Source: CAVWNR01 sp963756525
Lineage (GTDB): Bacteria; Actinomycetota; Actinomycetes; Mycobacteriales; Jatrophihabitantaceae
NCBI GenBank assembly: GCA_963756525.1
Contig: CAVWNR010000001.1
Location: forward strand, 1,364,001-1,428,000
Direction of reading: 5' to 3'
DNA: 64,000 bases
The position numbers and the translations under genes are program-made. The notes under the pieces were generated by a model. It did no database searches, was not told the DNA's origin, and saw only the letters and a program-made list of their open reading frames with translations. Of the stretch, positions 24,460-33,396 are shown in pieces. Each line of letters starts with the position of its first letter. Positions within the stretch are counted from its first letter, which is position 1.

Positions 24460-25119
24460 CTACCTACACGGCCAATTTGACGGCTGGTGGTTTACCGGCG
24501 GTCGTGTCATGATGGGTCGTGCCGAGGGCGGTAGCCCGAGGAAGTCGGGGCCCCGAGACCCTGCCGGACGGCGGTGGCGCTCGGGGCTCACGCATGTCTG
24601 TGGGGCTACGGTCTCCACCCGGCTGATCAGGGGTTGGCAGCGGCGGCGCAGGTCGCCACCGGCGGCGTAGGCAAACACGATCACGTCGGCCGCCCACAAC
24701 AGCGGTTCATGTTTTGGCAGCTGAATTTAATGCTCATAGTGCAGCCGCTCGTGTAGCCCGGCGGCGTGGACGGCCTGCTGCAGAGCACGCTGGTCGTGGT
24801 CGTCTTGGCCGGCGGCGGATTCGATGATCAGCCGGTCCAGGTCGAGGTCGGTGACCGATCCGACGCATAGTTCCGCGCGGCCGTGGCGCTGGACGCGGTA
24901 GCGGGAGATGTAGATGACCGCAGTGATCGGCTGCTCGACGAGCCGGGAGAGGATCAGCCGCTGCCGCGGCCCGGACTCTTTGGTTACGTGCAGCCGACGC
25001 TGCCCGGGACGGAGCAGGGCCCGCAGCGCCGCTCGCACGGAGTCCGCGTCGGTCGGGGCGAGCAGCGCGACGCAGAGCATCAGCCCGTTCCTGCCGGACT
25101 CGTCGACGTAGCCGTGCAC
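24460..25119 (-). pseudogene. DUF3800-like protein gene interrupted by an in-frame TAA
   Basis: ATG at 25119 gives MHGYVDESGRNGLMLCVALL, the acidic DES motif typical of DUF3800 (RNase H-like) proteins. It continues through RLHVTKESGPRQRLILSRL to ERLHYEH, where a TAA at 24727-24729 stops it at 130 aa. The same frame continues beyond the stop with LPKHEPLLWAADVIVFAYAA and GGDLRRRCQPLI, which is the expected family C-terminus (the LLWAAD Asp is a likely catalytic residue). The stop sits in nine bases that look inserted. The truncated product would lack this motif. Confidence 0.65.
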
Positions 25120-25451
25120 CCGCCTCAGGCTAGAGCCCGGTCGCGGGTTCCGTCCCTGTTCGTCCCAAGATCATAAGCATGCACGCTCGTACCCGAAACA
25201 AGCTGATCAACGGTCTGCGGGCTTGCGCGAAAGCGCCAACGCTTTGCTCAACGGACCTGGAAAGCACTCGAACGCATCACTCTCGATCCCTGGAGAATCG
25301 GCGCCATCACCCGCGCCGCACTCGTCCTTCTCCACCTACAGCGACCTATCCGGTGAGAAAACCTCATTGGCCGACCGAGCGCATGGATCCGCCCTACTTC
25401 CGAGCGCAATGGACCTCGAATGACAGGCGATCTTTCCGAATGACACCTCGG
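25120..25451. other. Intergenic region of lower GC
   Basis: No gene is recognised. Base composition is visibly less GC-rich than the kdp or tad regions, and open frames on both strands show no family resemblance. Confidence 0.4.
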
Positions 25452-25869
25452 TCAAGGATCGTTGCGATCTCGCAGACCCCAGAGCTCAGTATTCGTGCCG
25501 TCGGTGCTCGTATAGCGAAGAGCGCCAGCCCGTACGAGTAGGCGCCGCAGTTCGTCGTCTCCGAAACCACCGACGCGCGCCTTAATGCGATCAAACGACC
25601 GCAGCGGCTCGGCCTTCCACAGCAACTGGCTGATCGCTGCTTCAGCCATATACTCGGTGCGCAATTCTGTCCTTAGCCGCTGCTCCTGAAGTTCGAGTGC
25701 GTGTTGACGACGCTCAGTCTCCAACTGAAGCTCGTGAGTACGCCGCTCTGTTTCTGCCTGCAATTCAAGTCTAAGCCGCTCCGTCTCACGCCGGCGTGTC
25801 CCACCTCGAACCCAGGTAAGCGACGACGATCGCGACAATCCCGGCGATGACGGCCGCTATGACAGACAT
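25452..25869 (-). pseudogene. Membrane-anchored coiled-coil protein with a frameshift after the membrane helix
   Basis: ATG at 25869 opens a membrane helix (MSVIAAVIAGIVAIVVAYLG) and stops soon after in that frame. A second frame, entered near 25800, continues with a charged coiled coil (RRRETERLRLELQAETERR), then TEYMAEAAISQLLWKAEPLR, and ends with a small domain (GGFGDDELRRLLVRAGALR, NTELWGLRDRN). The GGFxDDELRxxLVRxGA...ELWGL pattern recurs in bacterial membrane-anchored proteins as far as I recall. The two halves join naturally if one base is changed. Function is unknown. The gene is either broken or carries a sequencing error. Confidence 0.55.
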
Positions 25870-26398
25870 GCTCCATATACTGGTCGTGACGCGAGCTGCC
25901 CGCCAGTTGGCGCATACGCACGGAGTCGATCGTGCCGAGCCGGTGTGGTCCCAACGGTTTGCGTTCACGTCAACGGACGTCGATCTTCCGCCACCGGCGC
26001 ACCATGTAGCTGCGGAGCCGAGCGGCTCCTCCTCTGGGCGGACGCATGGTGCGCGGACATCGGCGTACCGATCCATTTGCCACGCCTCGGATCATGCTGC
26101 CCGGAACTAGCAAGATGATGTTTCCTGTCGCGGGGCGTTGTCTGCGGATAGCTTGGCCTGTACGGCCAAGGTGCTGGTCACGGTAAGTGACCGGGGGGCT
26201 GCTGCTTCTAGGTCCAGGCGGGCGTCGTTGATCGCCGCCCAGCTGCCCGTCCGGTTCCGGGTCGGTCACCGGTGAGGGCGCCAGCAGTCGGCAGCTAATT
26301 CCGGATGTTGTGCTGGGGGTAGATGTCGAGACCGCCGCTCTGGATTCGTTCCTGGGGTGTGAGCGGCCACGATGGGCCGCATGACGGTAAGGGAGAAG
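25870..26398. other. Intergenic region before the ECF42 locus
   Basis: No gene is recognised on either strand. Long minus-strand open frames here are antisense artefacts of the GC-rich neighbour. Confidence 0.4.
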
Positions 26399-26809
26399 AT
26401 GGTGAAGTACCTGCTGCTCAAGCATTACCGGGGTGGTCCTGCTCCGGCGGTCAGCTGCGTACCAATGGACCAGTGGAAGCCCGAGGAGGTCGACGCGCAC
26501 ATCGCGTTCATGCAGGACTTCGCCGCTCGTTTGGAGCAGAGCGGGGAGTTCATCGACGGTCAGGCTCTGGCGCCGCAGGGTGCGTTCGTGCGCTATGACG
26601 GCGAGGGCCGCCCGCCGGTGGTCGACGGGCCGTTCGCGGAGACGAAGGATCTCATCGCCGGCTGGATGGTCATCGACGTGGACTCGTGGGACCGCGCGGT
26701 CGAGCTCGCCGGGCAGCTGTCGGCCGCTCCCGGGCCCGGTGGGCGGCCGATCCACGAGTGGCTGGAGGTGCGGCCATTCCTGCAGGCGCCGGCGACGGTC
26801 AGCGAGTGA
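26399..26809 (+). CDS. DGPF/YCII-domain protein paired with an ECF42-type sigma gene
   Basis: 136-aa protein of the YCII-related superfamily (MVKYLLLKHYRGG, the DGPFAETKDLIAGW motif that names the DGPF family, and HEWLEVRPF at the end). Such genes stand next to ECF42 sigma factors and are thought to be regulated by or functionally linked to them. The ATG at 26399 follows a GGGAG ribosome site. ATG at 26381 is an alternative. Its stop overlaps the sigma gene start as GTGA. Confidence 0.85.
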   Translation: MVKYLLLKHYRGGPAPAVSCVPMDQWKPEEVDAHIAFMQDFAARLEQSGEFIDGQALAPQGAFVRYDGEGRPPVVDGPFAETKDLIAGWMVIDVDSWDRAVELAGQLSAAPGPGGRPIHEWLEVRPFLQAPATVSE

Positions 26810-27998
26810 ACGAGACGGTGCTGCGAGAGCTGATTCCCGCGATGATCGGCGTCCTGGCCCGGCGCGGTGCGGATTTCGCGTCGGCCGAAGACGCCGTGCA
26901 GGAGGCGCTGGCCAGCGCGTTGCGGAGCTGGCCGGACCACCCGCCCGACGACCCGCGGGGGTGGCTGGTCACCACCGCCTGGCGCAAGTTCCTCGACCAG
27001 GCACGCGCGGAGGCGGCCCGGCGCGGGCGCGAGCTCACCGTCGACCGCCAACCGGCCGCCGGGCCGGTACGGCACAGCGATGACACGCTGCGGCTGTACT
27101 TCCTGTGCGCCCACCCGTCGCTGTCTCCCGCGTCGGCCGTCGCGCTGACGCTGCGCGCGGTGGGCGGCCTCACGACGCGGCAGATCGCGACCGCCTACCT
27201 GGTCCCGGAGCCGACCATGGCGCAACGGATCAGCCGCGCCAAGCGCAGCATCGCCGGTCAGCCGCTGGATCGGCTGGGTGATCTTGCCACGGTGCTGCGG
27301 GTGCTCTACCTGGTCTTCAACGAGGGATACAGCGGTGAGCTGGACCTGGCCGGTGAGGCGGTCCGGCTCACCCGGCAGCTGGCCGCGCTGACCGACGAGC
27401 CCGAGGTGTCCGGGCTGCTCGCGCTCATGCTGCTGCACCACGCCCGCCGCGCGTCCCGGGCCGGGCCCGGCGGGCGGCTGGTACCGCTGCCGAGCAGGAC
27501 CGTGCGGTGTGGGACACCGCGCTGATCGCCGAGGGGGTCACCATCCTGCAGGCCGCGCTGGCCCGTGACCGGCTCGGCGAGTACCAGGCACAGGCCGCGA
27601 TCGCCGCGCTGCACGCCGACGCCCGCACCACCGCCGAGACCGACTGGGCGCAGATCGTGCAGTGCTACGACGAACTGCTGCGGCTCACCGCCAGCCCCGT
27701 AGTACAGCTCAGCCGGGCGGTGGCACTCGGCGAGGCCGACGGGCCGCGGGCCGGGCTGGCCGAGCTGTCCAAGCTTGACCCAACCCTGCCCCGGCACACC
27801 GCCGCGACGGCCTACCTGCGCGAGCGCGCCGGCAACCTGCCGCAGGCCGCGGAGCTCTGTGTCGCAGCGGCCCGTGCCGCCACCACCGCGCCGGAGCGCG
27901 ATCACCTCACCCGCCAAGCCGCGCGGATACACCAGCTGCTCGTGCCAGCGCGGCACCGCACGATCATCGCCCGATCCGGACGCTTCTCGACAGGATGA
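26806..27998 (+). pseudogene. ECF42-type sigma factor with C-terminal extension, broken by a 1-base deletion
   Basis: RNA polymerase sigma factor of the ECF group with a long C-terminal TPR-like domain. GTG 26806 starts sigma-2 (LRELIPAMIGVLARRGADFA, EDAVQEALASALRSWP). Sigma-4 follows (LTLRAVGGLTTRQIATAYLV, PEPTMAQRISRAKR) and then the typical LYLVFNEGYSG. At GRLVPLP the frame runs out to a stop at 27525. The family continues one frame over (EQDRAVWDTALIAEGVTILQ to AARIHQLL), ending at 27998. Adding one base near 27492 would give 397 aa, the normal size. As written, the protein ends inside the extension. Confidence 0.8.
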
Positions 27999-28322
27999 TC
28001 AGCTCGGTCCTGCCCGAGTCGGATGTTTGCGGCGGTGGACACTGATCCGCTACGACGCAACTTCTTTCAGGAATTGACGCAGACGGGCCGGTCCGTGTGT
28101 GGCAGATCGCCGACTCTTCTCGGCTCGGCGTGTCACGAAGGCGTCCGGTGATCGCGAATACGTGCGGACATCGACTCCGAGCCCAGGTGTACCGGCCGGT
28201 GGGCAGGTCACCCCGCGCGGATGAGCGACGTGGTCGGGGCGGTCGGATGAGACCGCGCGCCCGGGGGCGGCGGCACCAGTCAGTGCTGAGCTGAGCCGGC
28301 GCCATTTCGCGGCGGGTGGTGG
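27999..28322. other. Intergenic region after the sigma gene
   Basis: No gene or clear signal is recognised. Confidence 0.4.
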
Positions 28323-29639
28323 CTATTGGGCGGCGAGGAAGGCGAGCACCTGGCCGTGTGCTTGGGCCAGCGCTTGGGCGTTGGCCTGCGCGGTGCCACC
28401 GGAGCTGTAGGTCGCGCTGTAGTAGCACATTGCCTCGCCGACGTTGTGCCCGGCGGCGGGGTAGTCCAGGTTGACGTCGGTGAACCGGACATGGTGCGCG
28501 GCCCGCCGGGCATGGATGGCCTGGCTGAATGTGCAGGACGGCCAGACCTCGTCCTCGCCGCCGCAGATGCTCAGCAGCGGGCCGTTGACCTGCTCGACCG
28601 GGATGACCGAGTCGGGCGCGTCCGGCGGGTCGGCCGCGGTGGCCTCGCTGGTGGGCGCGGCCGGCACCGGCCGGCCGGCGAAGGTCCATGCCGCCCCGCC
28701 TGGCGGGATGCTGCCATCGACGTGCGCGTTCGGGGAGGTGGCGATCACCGCGTGGACGAGCTGCGGATAGCGCACCGCGAGCAGCAGGGCGGCCTCGCTG
28801 CCGCGGGAGAATCCCCAGACCACCAGGTGGCCGTGGTCCACGCCGGGTTGTTCGGCCAGTAGCCGCAGCGCGGCGGCGAAGTACTCCAGCGGCACGTCGC
28901 GCAGCGTGGCGGGCAGTCCCGGCTCGGCGAAGTAGGCCAACGCCAACGACGGGTAGCCGTGCGCGGCCAGATTGGCGGCCTGAAACGTGGTGCTCAGCCC
29001 GCCTTCGGCGCCGCCGAAGACCAGCACGGCCGGCTTACCGGCCGGGGTCGGGTGCGCCGGTAGGAACAGGTCGCCGTAGATGCCACGGTTCCCGACCGGC
29101 CGAAGATCTCGCTCGGTGACCCCGTGCGCCGACGCGGTCTGCCGGTGCGCCGTGGCGTGTGCGACGGTTCGACCGTGCACCGTCACGGTGAGCGTGATCG
29201 GATAGCCCAGCCGCGGGGACATGAACGTGGTGTGCGTGCTCGCGCTGGTGGGCGTCATCAAGTCGAATAGCCCCATCGGGTCGACCCCGACATAACTGCC
29301 TCCCGCCGACGGCGATGACAGCGACGCCGTGCCCGACCTTGTCGCGGCCAGCACGGCCGTCGATCGCCACAGCGTGCCGAACGCGTCGGTGGCGCTGGCC
29401 GCGACCACCGCTCGCGAACCTGCCGGCAGCCCGGCCAGTGAGACCGTCACCGCAGTATCGAGCTCCGCCGTTGCCGGCACCACCGTGATCGTCGCCCCGC
29501 GGGCAGCCGACGACCCGCAGCCGGCGAGCGACCCGCCAAGCAGCATGACCGCTGTAAGCACCCCGGCCGCCGACACGATCCGGGACTTCGCCACGGTCGG
29601 CACTATCCGCACACCCGAGACAATAGATGCGGTCAGCAT
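28323..29639 (-). CDS. Lipoprotein acyl-CoA thioesterase/BAAT-type alpha/beta hydrolase
   Basis: 438-aa predicted surface lipoprotein. A hydrophobic segment ends in lipobox SLAGC (Cys about 41). A BAAT N-terminal immunoglobulin-like domain follows (VPATAELDTAVTVSLAGLPA, GLFDLMTPTS). The C-terminal BAAT alpha/beta-hydrolase domain has RGIYGDLFLPA, FGGAEGG, the nucleophile elbow VVWGFSRGSEAALLL and LLSICGGEDEVWPS. A late AAGHNVGEAMC may supply the His. The nearest named enzymes are acyl-CoA thioesterases and bile-acid-CoA:amino acid N-acyltransferases. An extracytoplasmic ester or thioester substrate is more likely here. It is monocistronic and intact. Confidence 0.8.
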   Translation of the reverse strand: MLTASIVSGVRIVPTVAKSRIVSAAGVLTAVMLLGGSLAGCGSSAARGATITVVPATAELDTAVTVSLAGLPAGSRAVVAASATDAFGTLWRSTAVLAATRSGTASLSSPSAGGSYVGVDPMGLFDLMTPTSASTHTTFMSPRLGYPITLTVTVHGRTVAHATAHRQTASAHGVTERDLRPVGNRGIYGDLFLPAHPTPAGKPAVLVFGGAEGGLSTTFQAANLAAHGYPSLALAYFAEPGLPATLRDVPLEYFAAALRLLAEQPGVDHGHLVVWGFSRGSEAALLLAVRYPQLVHAVIATSPNAHVDGSIPPGGAAWTFAGRPVPAAPTSEATAADPPDAPDSVIPVEQVNGPLLSICGGEDEVWPSCTFSQAIHARRAAHHVRFTDVNLDYPAAGHNVGEAMCYYSATYSSGGTAQANAQALAQAHGQVLAFLAAQ

Positions 29640-30012
29640 TCTCGGTCGGGCGAGCCAGCCGTCCGAGAGGATGACCAGTCAGCCATCGCTGTAGGGACAC
29701 GCCCACTCCGGCCGACCGCGCCGACGGCGCGGCACCCGTACCAGGCAAGCCGCCTTCGCCCAGCTCGGCTCGCATGCCGCACAAATCCCGTTGGTCGGCA
29801 GCGACTGGGTCGGTTCAACCGACGTGCACGGATCTGCTCCATGACCGGATACCTCGAACGATCGGACCTGCGCGGGCGGGCGGATCGGAGATCATCTTAT
29901 TGTTGATCTTACAGGAGTCGGATGACCTTGCCATCAGCGGCATGAGCGGTCACTCCCACGCCGTCCAGCCAGCGGTATCGGCCGAAGGCGTGTGTCTATG
30001 GAAGTGCTCGGC
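29640..30012. other. Intergenic region
   Basis: No gene, repeat or strong hairpin is recognised. Confidence 0.4.
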
Positions 30013-30483
30013 TCACCGCGGCAGTGCCGTCACGGGCGGCGTCAGGTTGCGCCTCATGCGGTAGTGGGTCGGCGTCTCACCGACAAGGCGGAACCCCTCG
30101 CGCTCATACAACGCCTGAGCTCGCACGTTCTTTCGATGCACCTGCAGCAACGTAGCCCGGTTTTGCCCGGTTGCTTGGTTCATGATCCACCTCAGCGCCC
30201 TGGTGCCGACACCCTGACCTTTGTGCTGAGGCATGACTTGCAGCAGTTCTAGCCAGCAATCGCTGTCTTGAACGCCAAGATAGGTGGAAGCGACAGCCTC
30301 ACCGTCGCGCTCAAGAATCGTGACATCAAAGGCCGCTATGCGCTGTGGGAACAAGACGGAACGTTGCTCAAGGTCCTCCCACGGTCCGTAGGCCGCCTCG
30401 ACGAGGTCGCGGTGGGCAGCCTTGTGCAGCATGAACAGCCACTCATCGTCGCGAAGCGTGGCGGGCCGGAATGTGAACTCCAC
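30013..30483 (-). CDS. GNAT-family N-acetyltransferase
   Basis: Predicted acetyl-CoA-dependent N-acetyltransferase. The product contains FRPATLRDDEWLFMLHKAAH at the N-terminus, the acetyl-CoA binding motif LLQVMPQHKGQGVGTRALRW, then LLQVHRKNVRAQALYEREGF, a canonical GNAT motif B ending. GTG at 30483 (VEFTFRPA) was chosen because family sequence begins there. An ATG at 30564 would add 27 residues without resemblance. The acceptor is unknown. Confidence 0.78.
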   Translation of the reverse strand: MEFTFRPATLRDDEWLFMLHKAAHRDLVEAAYGPWEDLEQRSVLFPQRIAAFDVTILERDGEAVASTYLGVQDSDCWLELLQVMPQHKGQGVGTRALRWIMNQATGQNRATLLQVHRKNVRAQALYEREGFRLVGETPTHYRMRRNLTPPVTALPR

Positions 30484-30686
30484 GCATGCAGCCTGCCAGG
30501 GCCCCCAGAAGGCGAAGTAATTGATCCGCACATCGGCGTCTACGGACGGGTTCTCGCTCTCCATAAGTTGATCTCTGCCACTGCTCGCGATGCCTCAACG
30601 AGCGGCGACGCGCTGCCCGAGATCATTCTCACCGCTAACCACTGTTCCGTTGTTCCTCAACCCCGTGATGGGCCCACGGGGAATTC

Positions 30687-31058
30687 TCATTGGCTCCGTA
30701 GGTGCTGCATGTGGCCATTGCCCCAACAGCGGGTGGCTTCGATTATCGGCAGCGCAGATCGGCCATAGTCGCTGAGCGAGTAGATCACCGGATCGGGCGC
30801 CGGGCCCGTGGCGTGACGGTCGATGATGCCGTCGGCGACCAGCTCGCGCAGCTGCTCGGTCAGAACCTTCGCGGAGATGTCGGGCATCTGGCGGCGCAAT
30901 CCCGCGAAGTGGGCCGGTGCGTCAGCGAGCCAGTAGAGGATGATGAGCTTCCACTTCCCGCCAAGCGCGGCCCAGGCCGCGGTCAGTGGGCAGCCCGACA
31001 CCTGGTTCGGCCGCACCTGATCGTTACCTGCAGGTGCGTACTGTTCCCCGACCGACAT
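30687..31058 (-). CDS. HxlR-family transcriptional regulator
   Basis: 123-aa winged-helix regulator with the HxlR hallmark: CPLTAAWAALGGKWKLIILY (with the family Cys), then HFAGLRRQMPDISAKVLTEQ, LRELVADGIIDRH and a wing with VIYSLSDYGRSALPII. Many HxlR proteins sense redox or electrophiles through the N-terminal Cys. It is divergent from the NIPSNAP gene at 31078, with only 19 bases between the starts, so it probably controls that gene and itself. Confidence 0.85.
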   Translation of the reverse strand: MSVGEQYAPAGNDQVRPNQVSGCPLTAAWAALGGKWKLIILYWLADAPAHFAGLRRQMPDISAKVLTEQLRELVADGIIDRHATGPAPDPVIYSLSDYGRSALPIIEATRCWGNGHMQHLRSQ

Positions 31059-31077
31059 GCGCGCCTACCCTTCCGCC

Positions 31078-31503
31078 ATGGCCGACCATCGCCCAGGTTC
31101 TGAGGATAGTTCACCGCCCGATCTCGTTCAGCCGATCGTCGAGGTGCGGACCTACCGCACACACCCCGGGCGGCGGGACGAGTTCGTGGAGTTCTTCCGG
31201 ACCCGGGGCGGTCCAGCGCAGCGGGACTACGGCATGACAGTCCTCGGGCCGCTGCTGGATGCCGAGGACCCCGACACACTGGTCTGGCTGCGAGCCTTTC
31301 CGACCGCTAGAGACCGCGAGCCGATCAAGGCGGCTTTCTACGACGCGCCCGAGTGGAAGCAGCAACTCGAGGGATTGGTTATGCTGCTGCTTGCCGACCT
31401 CACCGCCCGGGTTTGCTATCTGCCGGCTGGATTCCTCGATGGCCCACTTCGCTCGCCGAGCTGGCACAAGCCGACTCAGCTCGGCGAACCACTGCTGGAG
31501 TAA
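31078..31503 (+). CDS. NIPSNAP-family protein
   Basis: 141-aa protein with a ferredoxin-like dimeric barrel signature. VEVRTYRTHPGRRDEFVEFF is the first strand and helix, and TLVWLRAFPTARDREPIKAA and FYDAPEWKQQLEGLV follow. NIPSNAP proteins are small dimeric alpha/beta proteins of poorly defined function. The ATG at 31078 avoids a few non-family codons. Divergent HxlR regulation is likely from the arrangement. Confidence 0.78.
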   Translation: MADHRPGSEDSSPPDLVQPIVEVRTYRTHPGRRDEFVEFFRTRGGPAQRDYGMTVLGPLLDAEDPDTLVWLRAFPTARDREPIKAAFYDAPEWKQQLEGLVMLLLADLTARVCYLPAGFLDGPLRSPSWHKPTQLGEPLLE

Positions 31504-31535
31504 TCGCACTAAGACCTGTGGATCGGTACGACCTT

Positions 31536-31754
31536 GTGGAGGTGGGACGCATCTGGTGGCTCGATGTCTTGATTGTCTTGGTGTTCGTTGCCGGGATCTG
31601 CGCATTCATCGCGATGTCTCGGGCTCTAACACGCGAGTTGTTCAGTCGCACCGAGCGGACCGCTGGGCAAACGTACGACGAGTTTGCCGACCCACCGAGA
31701 GCGCAGCGCCGCTTCGCTCGTCGTCACGGCGGTACGTGGCGCGACTCCGGCTAA
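31536..31754 (+). CDS. Small single-span membrane protein
   Basis: GTG at 31536 gives a 72-aa product: VEVGRIWWLDVLIVLVFVAG and ICAFIAMSRALTRELFS form one strong transmembrane helix. A charged cytoplasmic-type tail ends in RRHGGTWRDSG. Codon bias supports coding. A GTG at 31518 is an alternative. I do not recognise a family. Confidence 0.45.
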   Translation: MEVGRIWWLDVLIVLVFVAGICAFIAMSRALTRELFSRTERTAGQTYDEFADPPRAQRRFARRHGGTWRDSG

Positions 31755-31860
31755 CTGTTGCACGCAGGCGTGACGGGATCGCTGGGCAGCCGAGTGGCAC
31801 GTCTGCCGCGCATTGAATGAGCTGATCCACGTCGCGAACTACTCGGGGAGCGCGCAGCCG

Positions 31861-31986
31861 ATGCCGGTGCCCACCAATGACTTTTACCTGTTCTGGGCGT
31901 TTCTGCCCGAGGCCGTGGACGCGCTGCAACACGCAGGCGAATTCCTCGCCGCCGACGCCGGTGATGCCCGCGCCGACATAGGCTGA
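31861..31986 (+). CDS. Short possible coding remnant before the DHFR-like gene
   Basis: The frame reads MPVPTNDFYLFWAFLPEAVD and ends ADIG, with coding-like codon bias extending upstream (RALNELIHVANYSGSAQ) to a stop near 31772. It is either a 41-aa gene or the 3' remnant of a larger one. No family is recognised. Confidence 0.25.
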   Translation: MPVPTNDFYLFWAFLPEAVDALQHAGEFLAADAGDARADIG

Positions 31987-32010
31987 GGCTTCGACGATGG
32001 GAGACCCTTC

Positions 32011-32316
32011 ATGAGCACGAGACTCACCATTGATTTCGTCATGTCGGTCGACGGCTGGGTCGGATCCGACGGCTCATTGCCGGGCTACTTCGGCTACCTA
32101 GGGCCGGATCTCGAGGACTGGGTCTCCAAGAACACTGCCGCGCCGCGGACGACAATCATGGGACGGCGCACCTACGAATTCCTCGCCGGCCTGCCCGACC
32201 AGCAACGCGATCAGGGGCCGGAGCGCACGACCCGGCAACGCCCGGTCATCTTCTCCCGCACCCTGACTCGGGTGGATTGGCCGAACGCCAGCATCTGCCG
32301 CGATGACCCGGCCGAG
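32011..32316 (+). pseudogene. Dihydrofolate reductase/RibD-C-like protein, N-terminal half only
   Basis: ATG at 32011 after GGGAGACC begins MSTRLTIDFVMSVDGWVGSD, followed by MGRRTYEFLAGLPDQQ and RPVIFSRTL, the normal first half of the DHFR/RibD C-terminal family. These are NADPH-binding reductase-fold proteins. At DDPAE the family sequence ends and the DNA continues in another frame as the tail of a DUF899 gene. The conserved second half (GSGxLxxxL and following) is absent. This is a truncation by deletion or recombination. The frame stays open to 32931 but encodes nothing family-like. Confidence 0.7.
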
Positions 32317-32615
32317 ACGTTCTGCGTTCGCGCAACGGTGACCGGGTCTTCGAGACCTACTGGACGAAGCGTCGCGGCGAAGAAGCCATGGACAACAACT
32401 ACGCGCTCATGGACATCACCGTCTACGGACGCCAAGAGCCATGGGAGGACTCCCCTCCTTCCTGGCCGCAGGACTGCTCCGATAGGCGCACTCACGGTGG
32501 CGAGCCGGACTGGCCACCGGTGTCGGCCTGGCAGTACGGACGCCCCATCGCCCCTTGGTCCCACCTTGAAGCCGGGCGTTCTGAAGACTTGGGTCGCGAG
32601 GCAGCACGAGGCTGA
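32316..32615 (+). pseudogene. 3' fragment of a DUF899-family gene
   Basis: Directly abutting the truncated DHFR-like gene, one frame reads DVLRSRNGDRVFETYWTKRR and then MDNNYALMDITVYGRQEPWE, followed by GRPIAPWSHLEAGRSEDLG. The VFxTYxTxxRG...LMDxTxYGRQExWEDSP pattern is the C-terminus of thioredoxin-like DUF899 proteins. No start or N-terminal domain precedes it. A full-length relative lies at 33397. The pair suggests an unequal recombination event removed the start of one gene and the end of its neighbour. Confidence 0.65.
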
Positions 32616-32668
32616 GAGCGGAGAACAACAGGCACAGTGGAACCAGAACCAGGCAGGAGTTCACGATC

Positions 32669-33382
32669 ATGACAATGTCCCGGATGCGCTATCAGCTCTC
32701 GGAAGCGGTGCCCCGCGCCGGCACGGCGACGACCGCCGCCGCGTTGACAGCGACCCTTGGGGGCGCCGCTGCGTGCTGGATCATCGCAATCGACCAGATG
32801 CGAGGTATGGACATGGGGGTCGCGACCAGGCTCGGCTCGTTCGCCTTCTTTGTCGCATCGTGGATCTCGATGATGGGGGCGATGATGCTTCCGGGCGCGA
32901 TCCCGGCGGTGGTGCGGCGCACCCGAGCTAGCGGGCGCTTGCTCACCGCGCCGGCGTTCGCCGCGTCGTATATGGCCATCTGGGCGGCAGTCGGCATCGC
33001 CGTGTACGCCCTGTACCGGCCTCATGGAACTGTCGCTGCTGGTGTCGTCGTGATCGCAGCTGGCGTTTATGAGCTAACGACCATCAAGCGACACTTTCGC
33101 CAGCAGTGCCATGAGAGCGGGCGCTCCGGATTGACGTTCGGGCTCAACTGCGTTGGCTCGAGCATCGGGCTGATGGCGGTACTGGTCGTGCTCGGGGTCA
33201 TGAACTTCACCTGGATGGCGATCATCGCCGTCGTCGTGGTCACCCAGAAGCTCCTGCCCGCCAGCACCAGTATCGACCTTCCAGTCGCGTTCGCCATGGT
33301 CGGGCTCGGCATCGTGATCCTCGCCGCCCCCTCGTCAATCCCAGGCCTCATCGCAACCACCGGTCACATCCCAACGATGTGA
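32669..33382 (+). CDS. DUF2182 multispan membrane protein
   Basis: 237-aa integral membrane protein with about seven helices. The DUF2182 signature is clear: WISMMGAMMLPGAIPAVVR, FAASYMAIWAAVGIAVY, and YELTTIKRHFRQQCHES with conserved His and Cys residues that could bind a metal. It is followed 14 bp downstream by a DUF899 gene. DUF2182, DUF1326 and DUF899 genes often cluster, and a metal- or redox-related role is suspected but unproven. Confidence 0.8.
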   Translation: MTMSRMRYQLSEAVPRAGTATTAAALTATLGGAAACWIIAIDQMRGMDMGVATRLGSFAFFVASWISMMGAMMLPGAIPAVVRRTRASGRLLTAPAFAASYMAIWAAVGIAVYALYRPHGTVAAGVVVIAAGVYELTTIKRHFRQQCHESGRSGLTFGLNCVGSSIGLMAVLVVLGVMNFTWMAIIAVVVVTQKLLPASTSIDLPVAFAMVGLGIVILAAPSSIPGLIATTGHIPTM

Positions 33383-33396
33383 GAATGGAGACAAGC

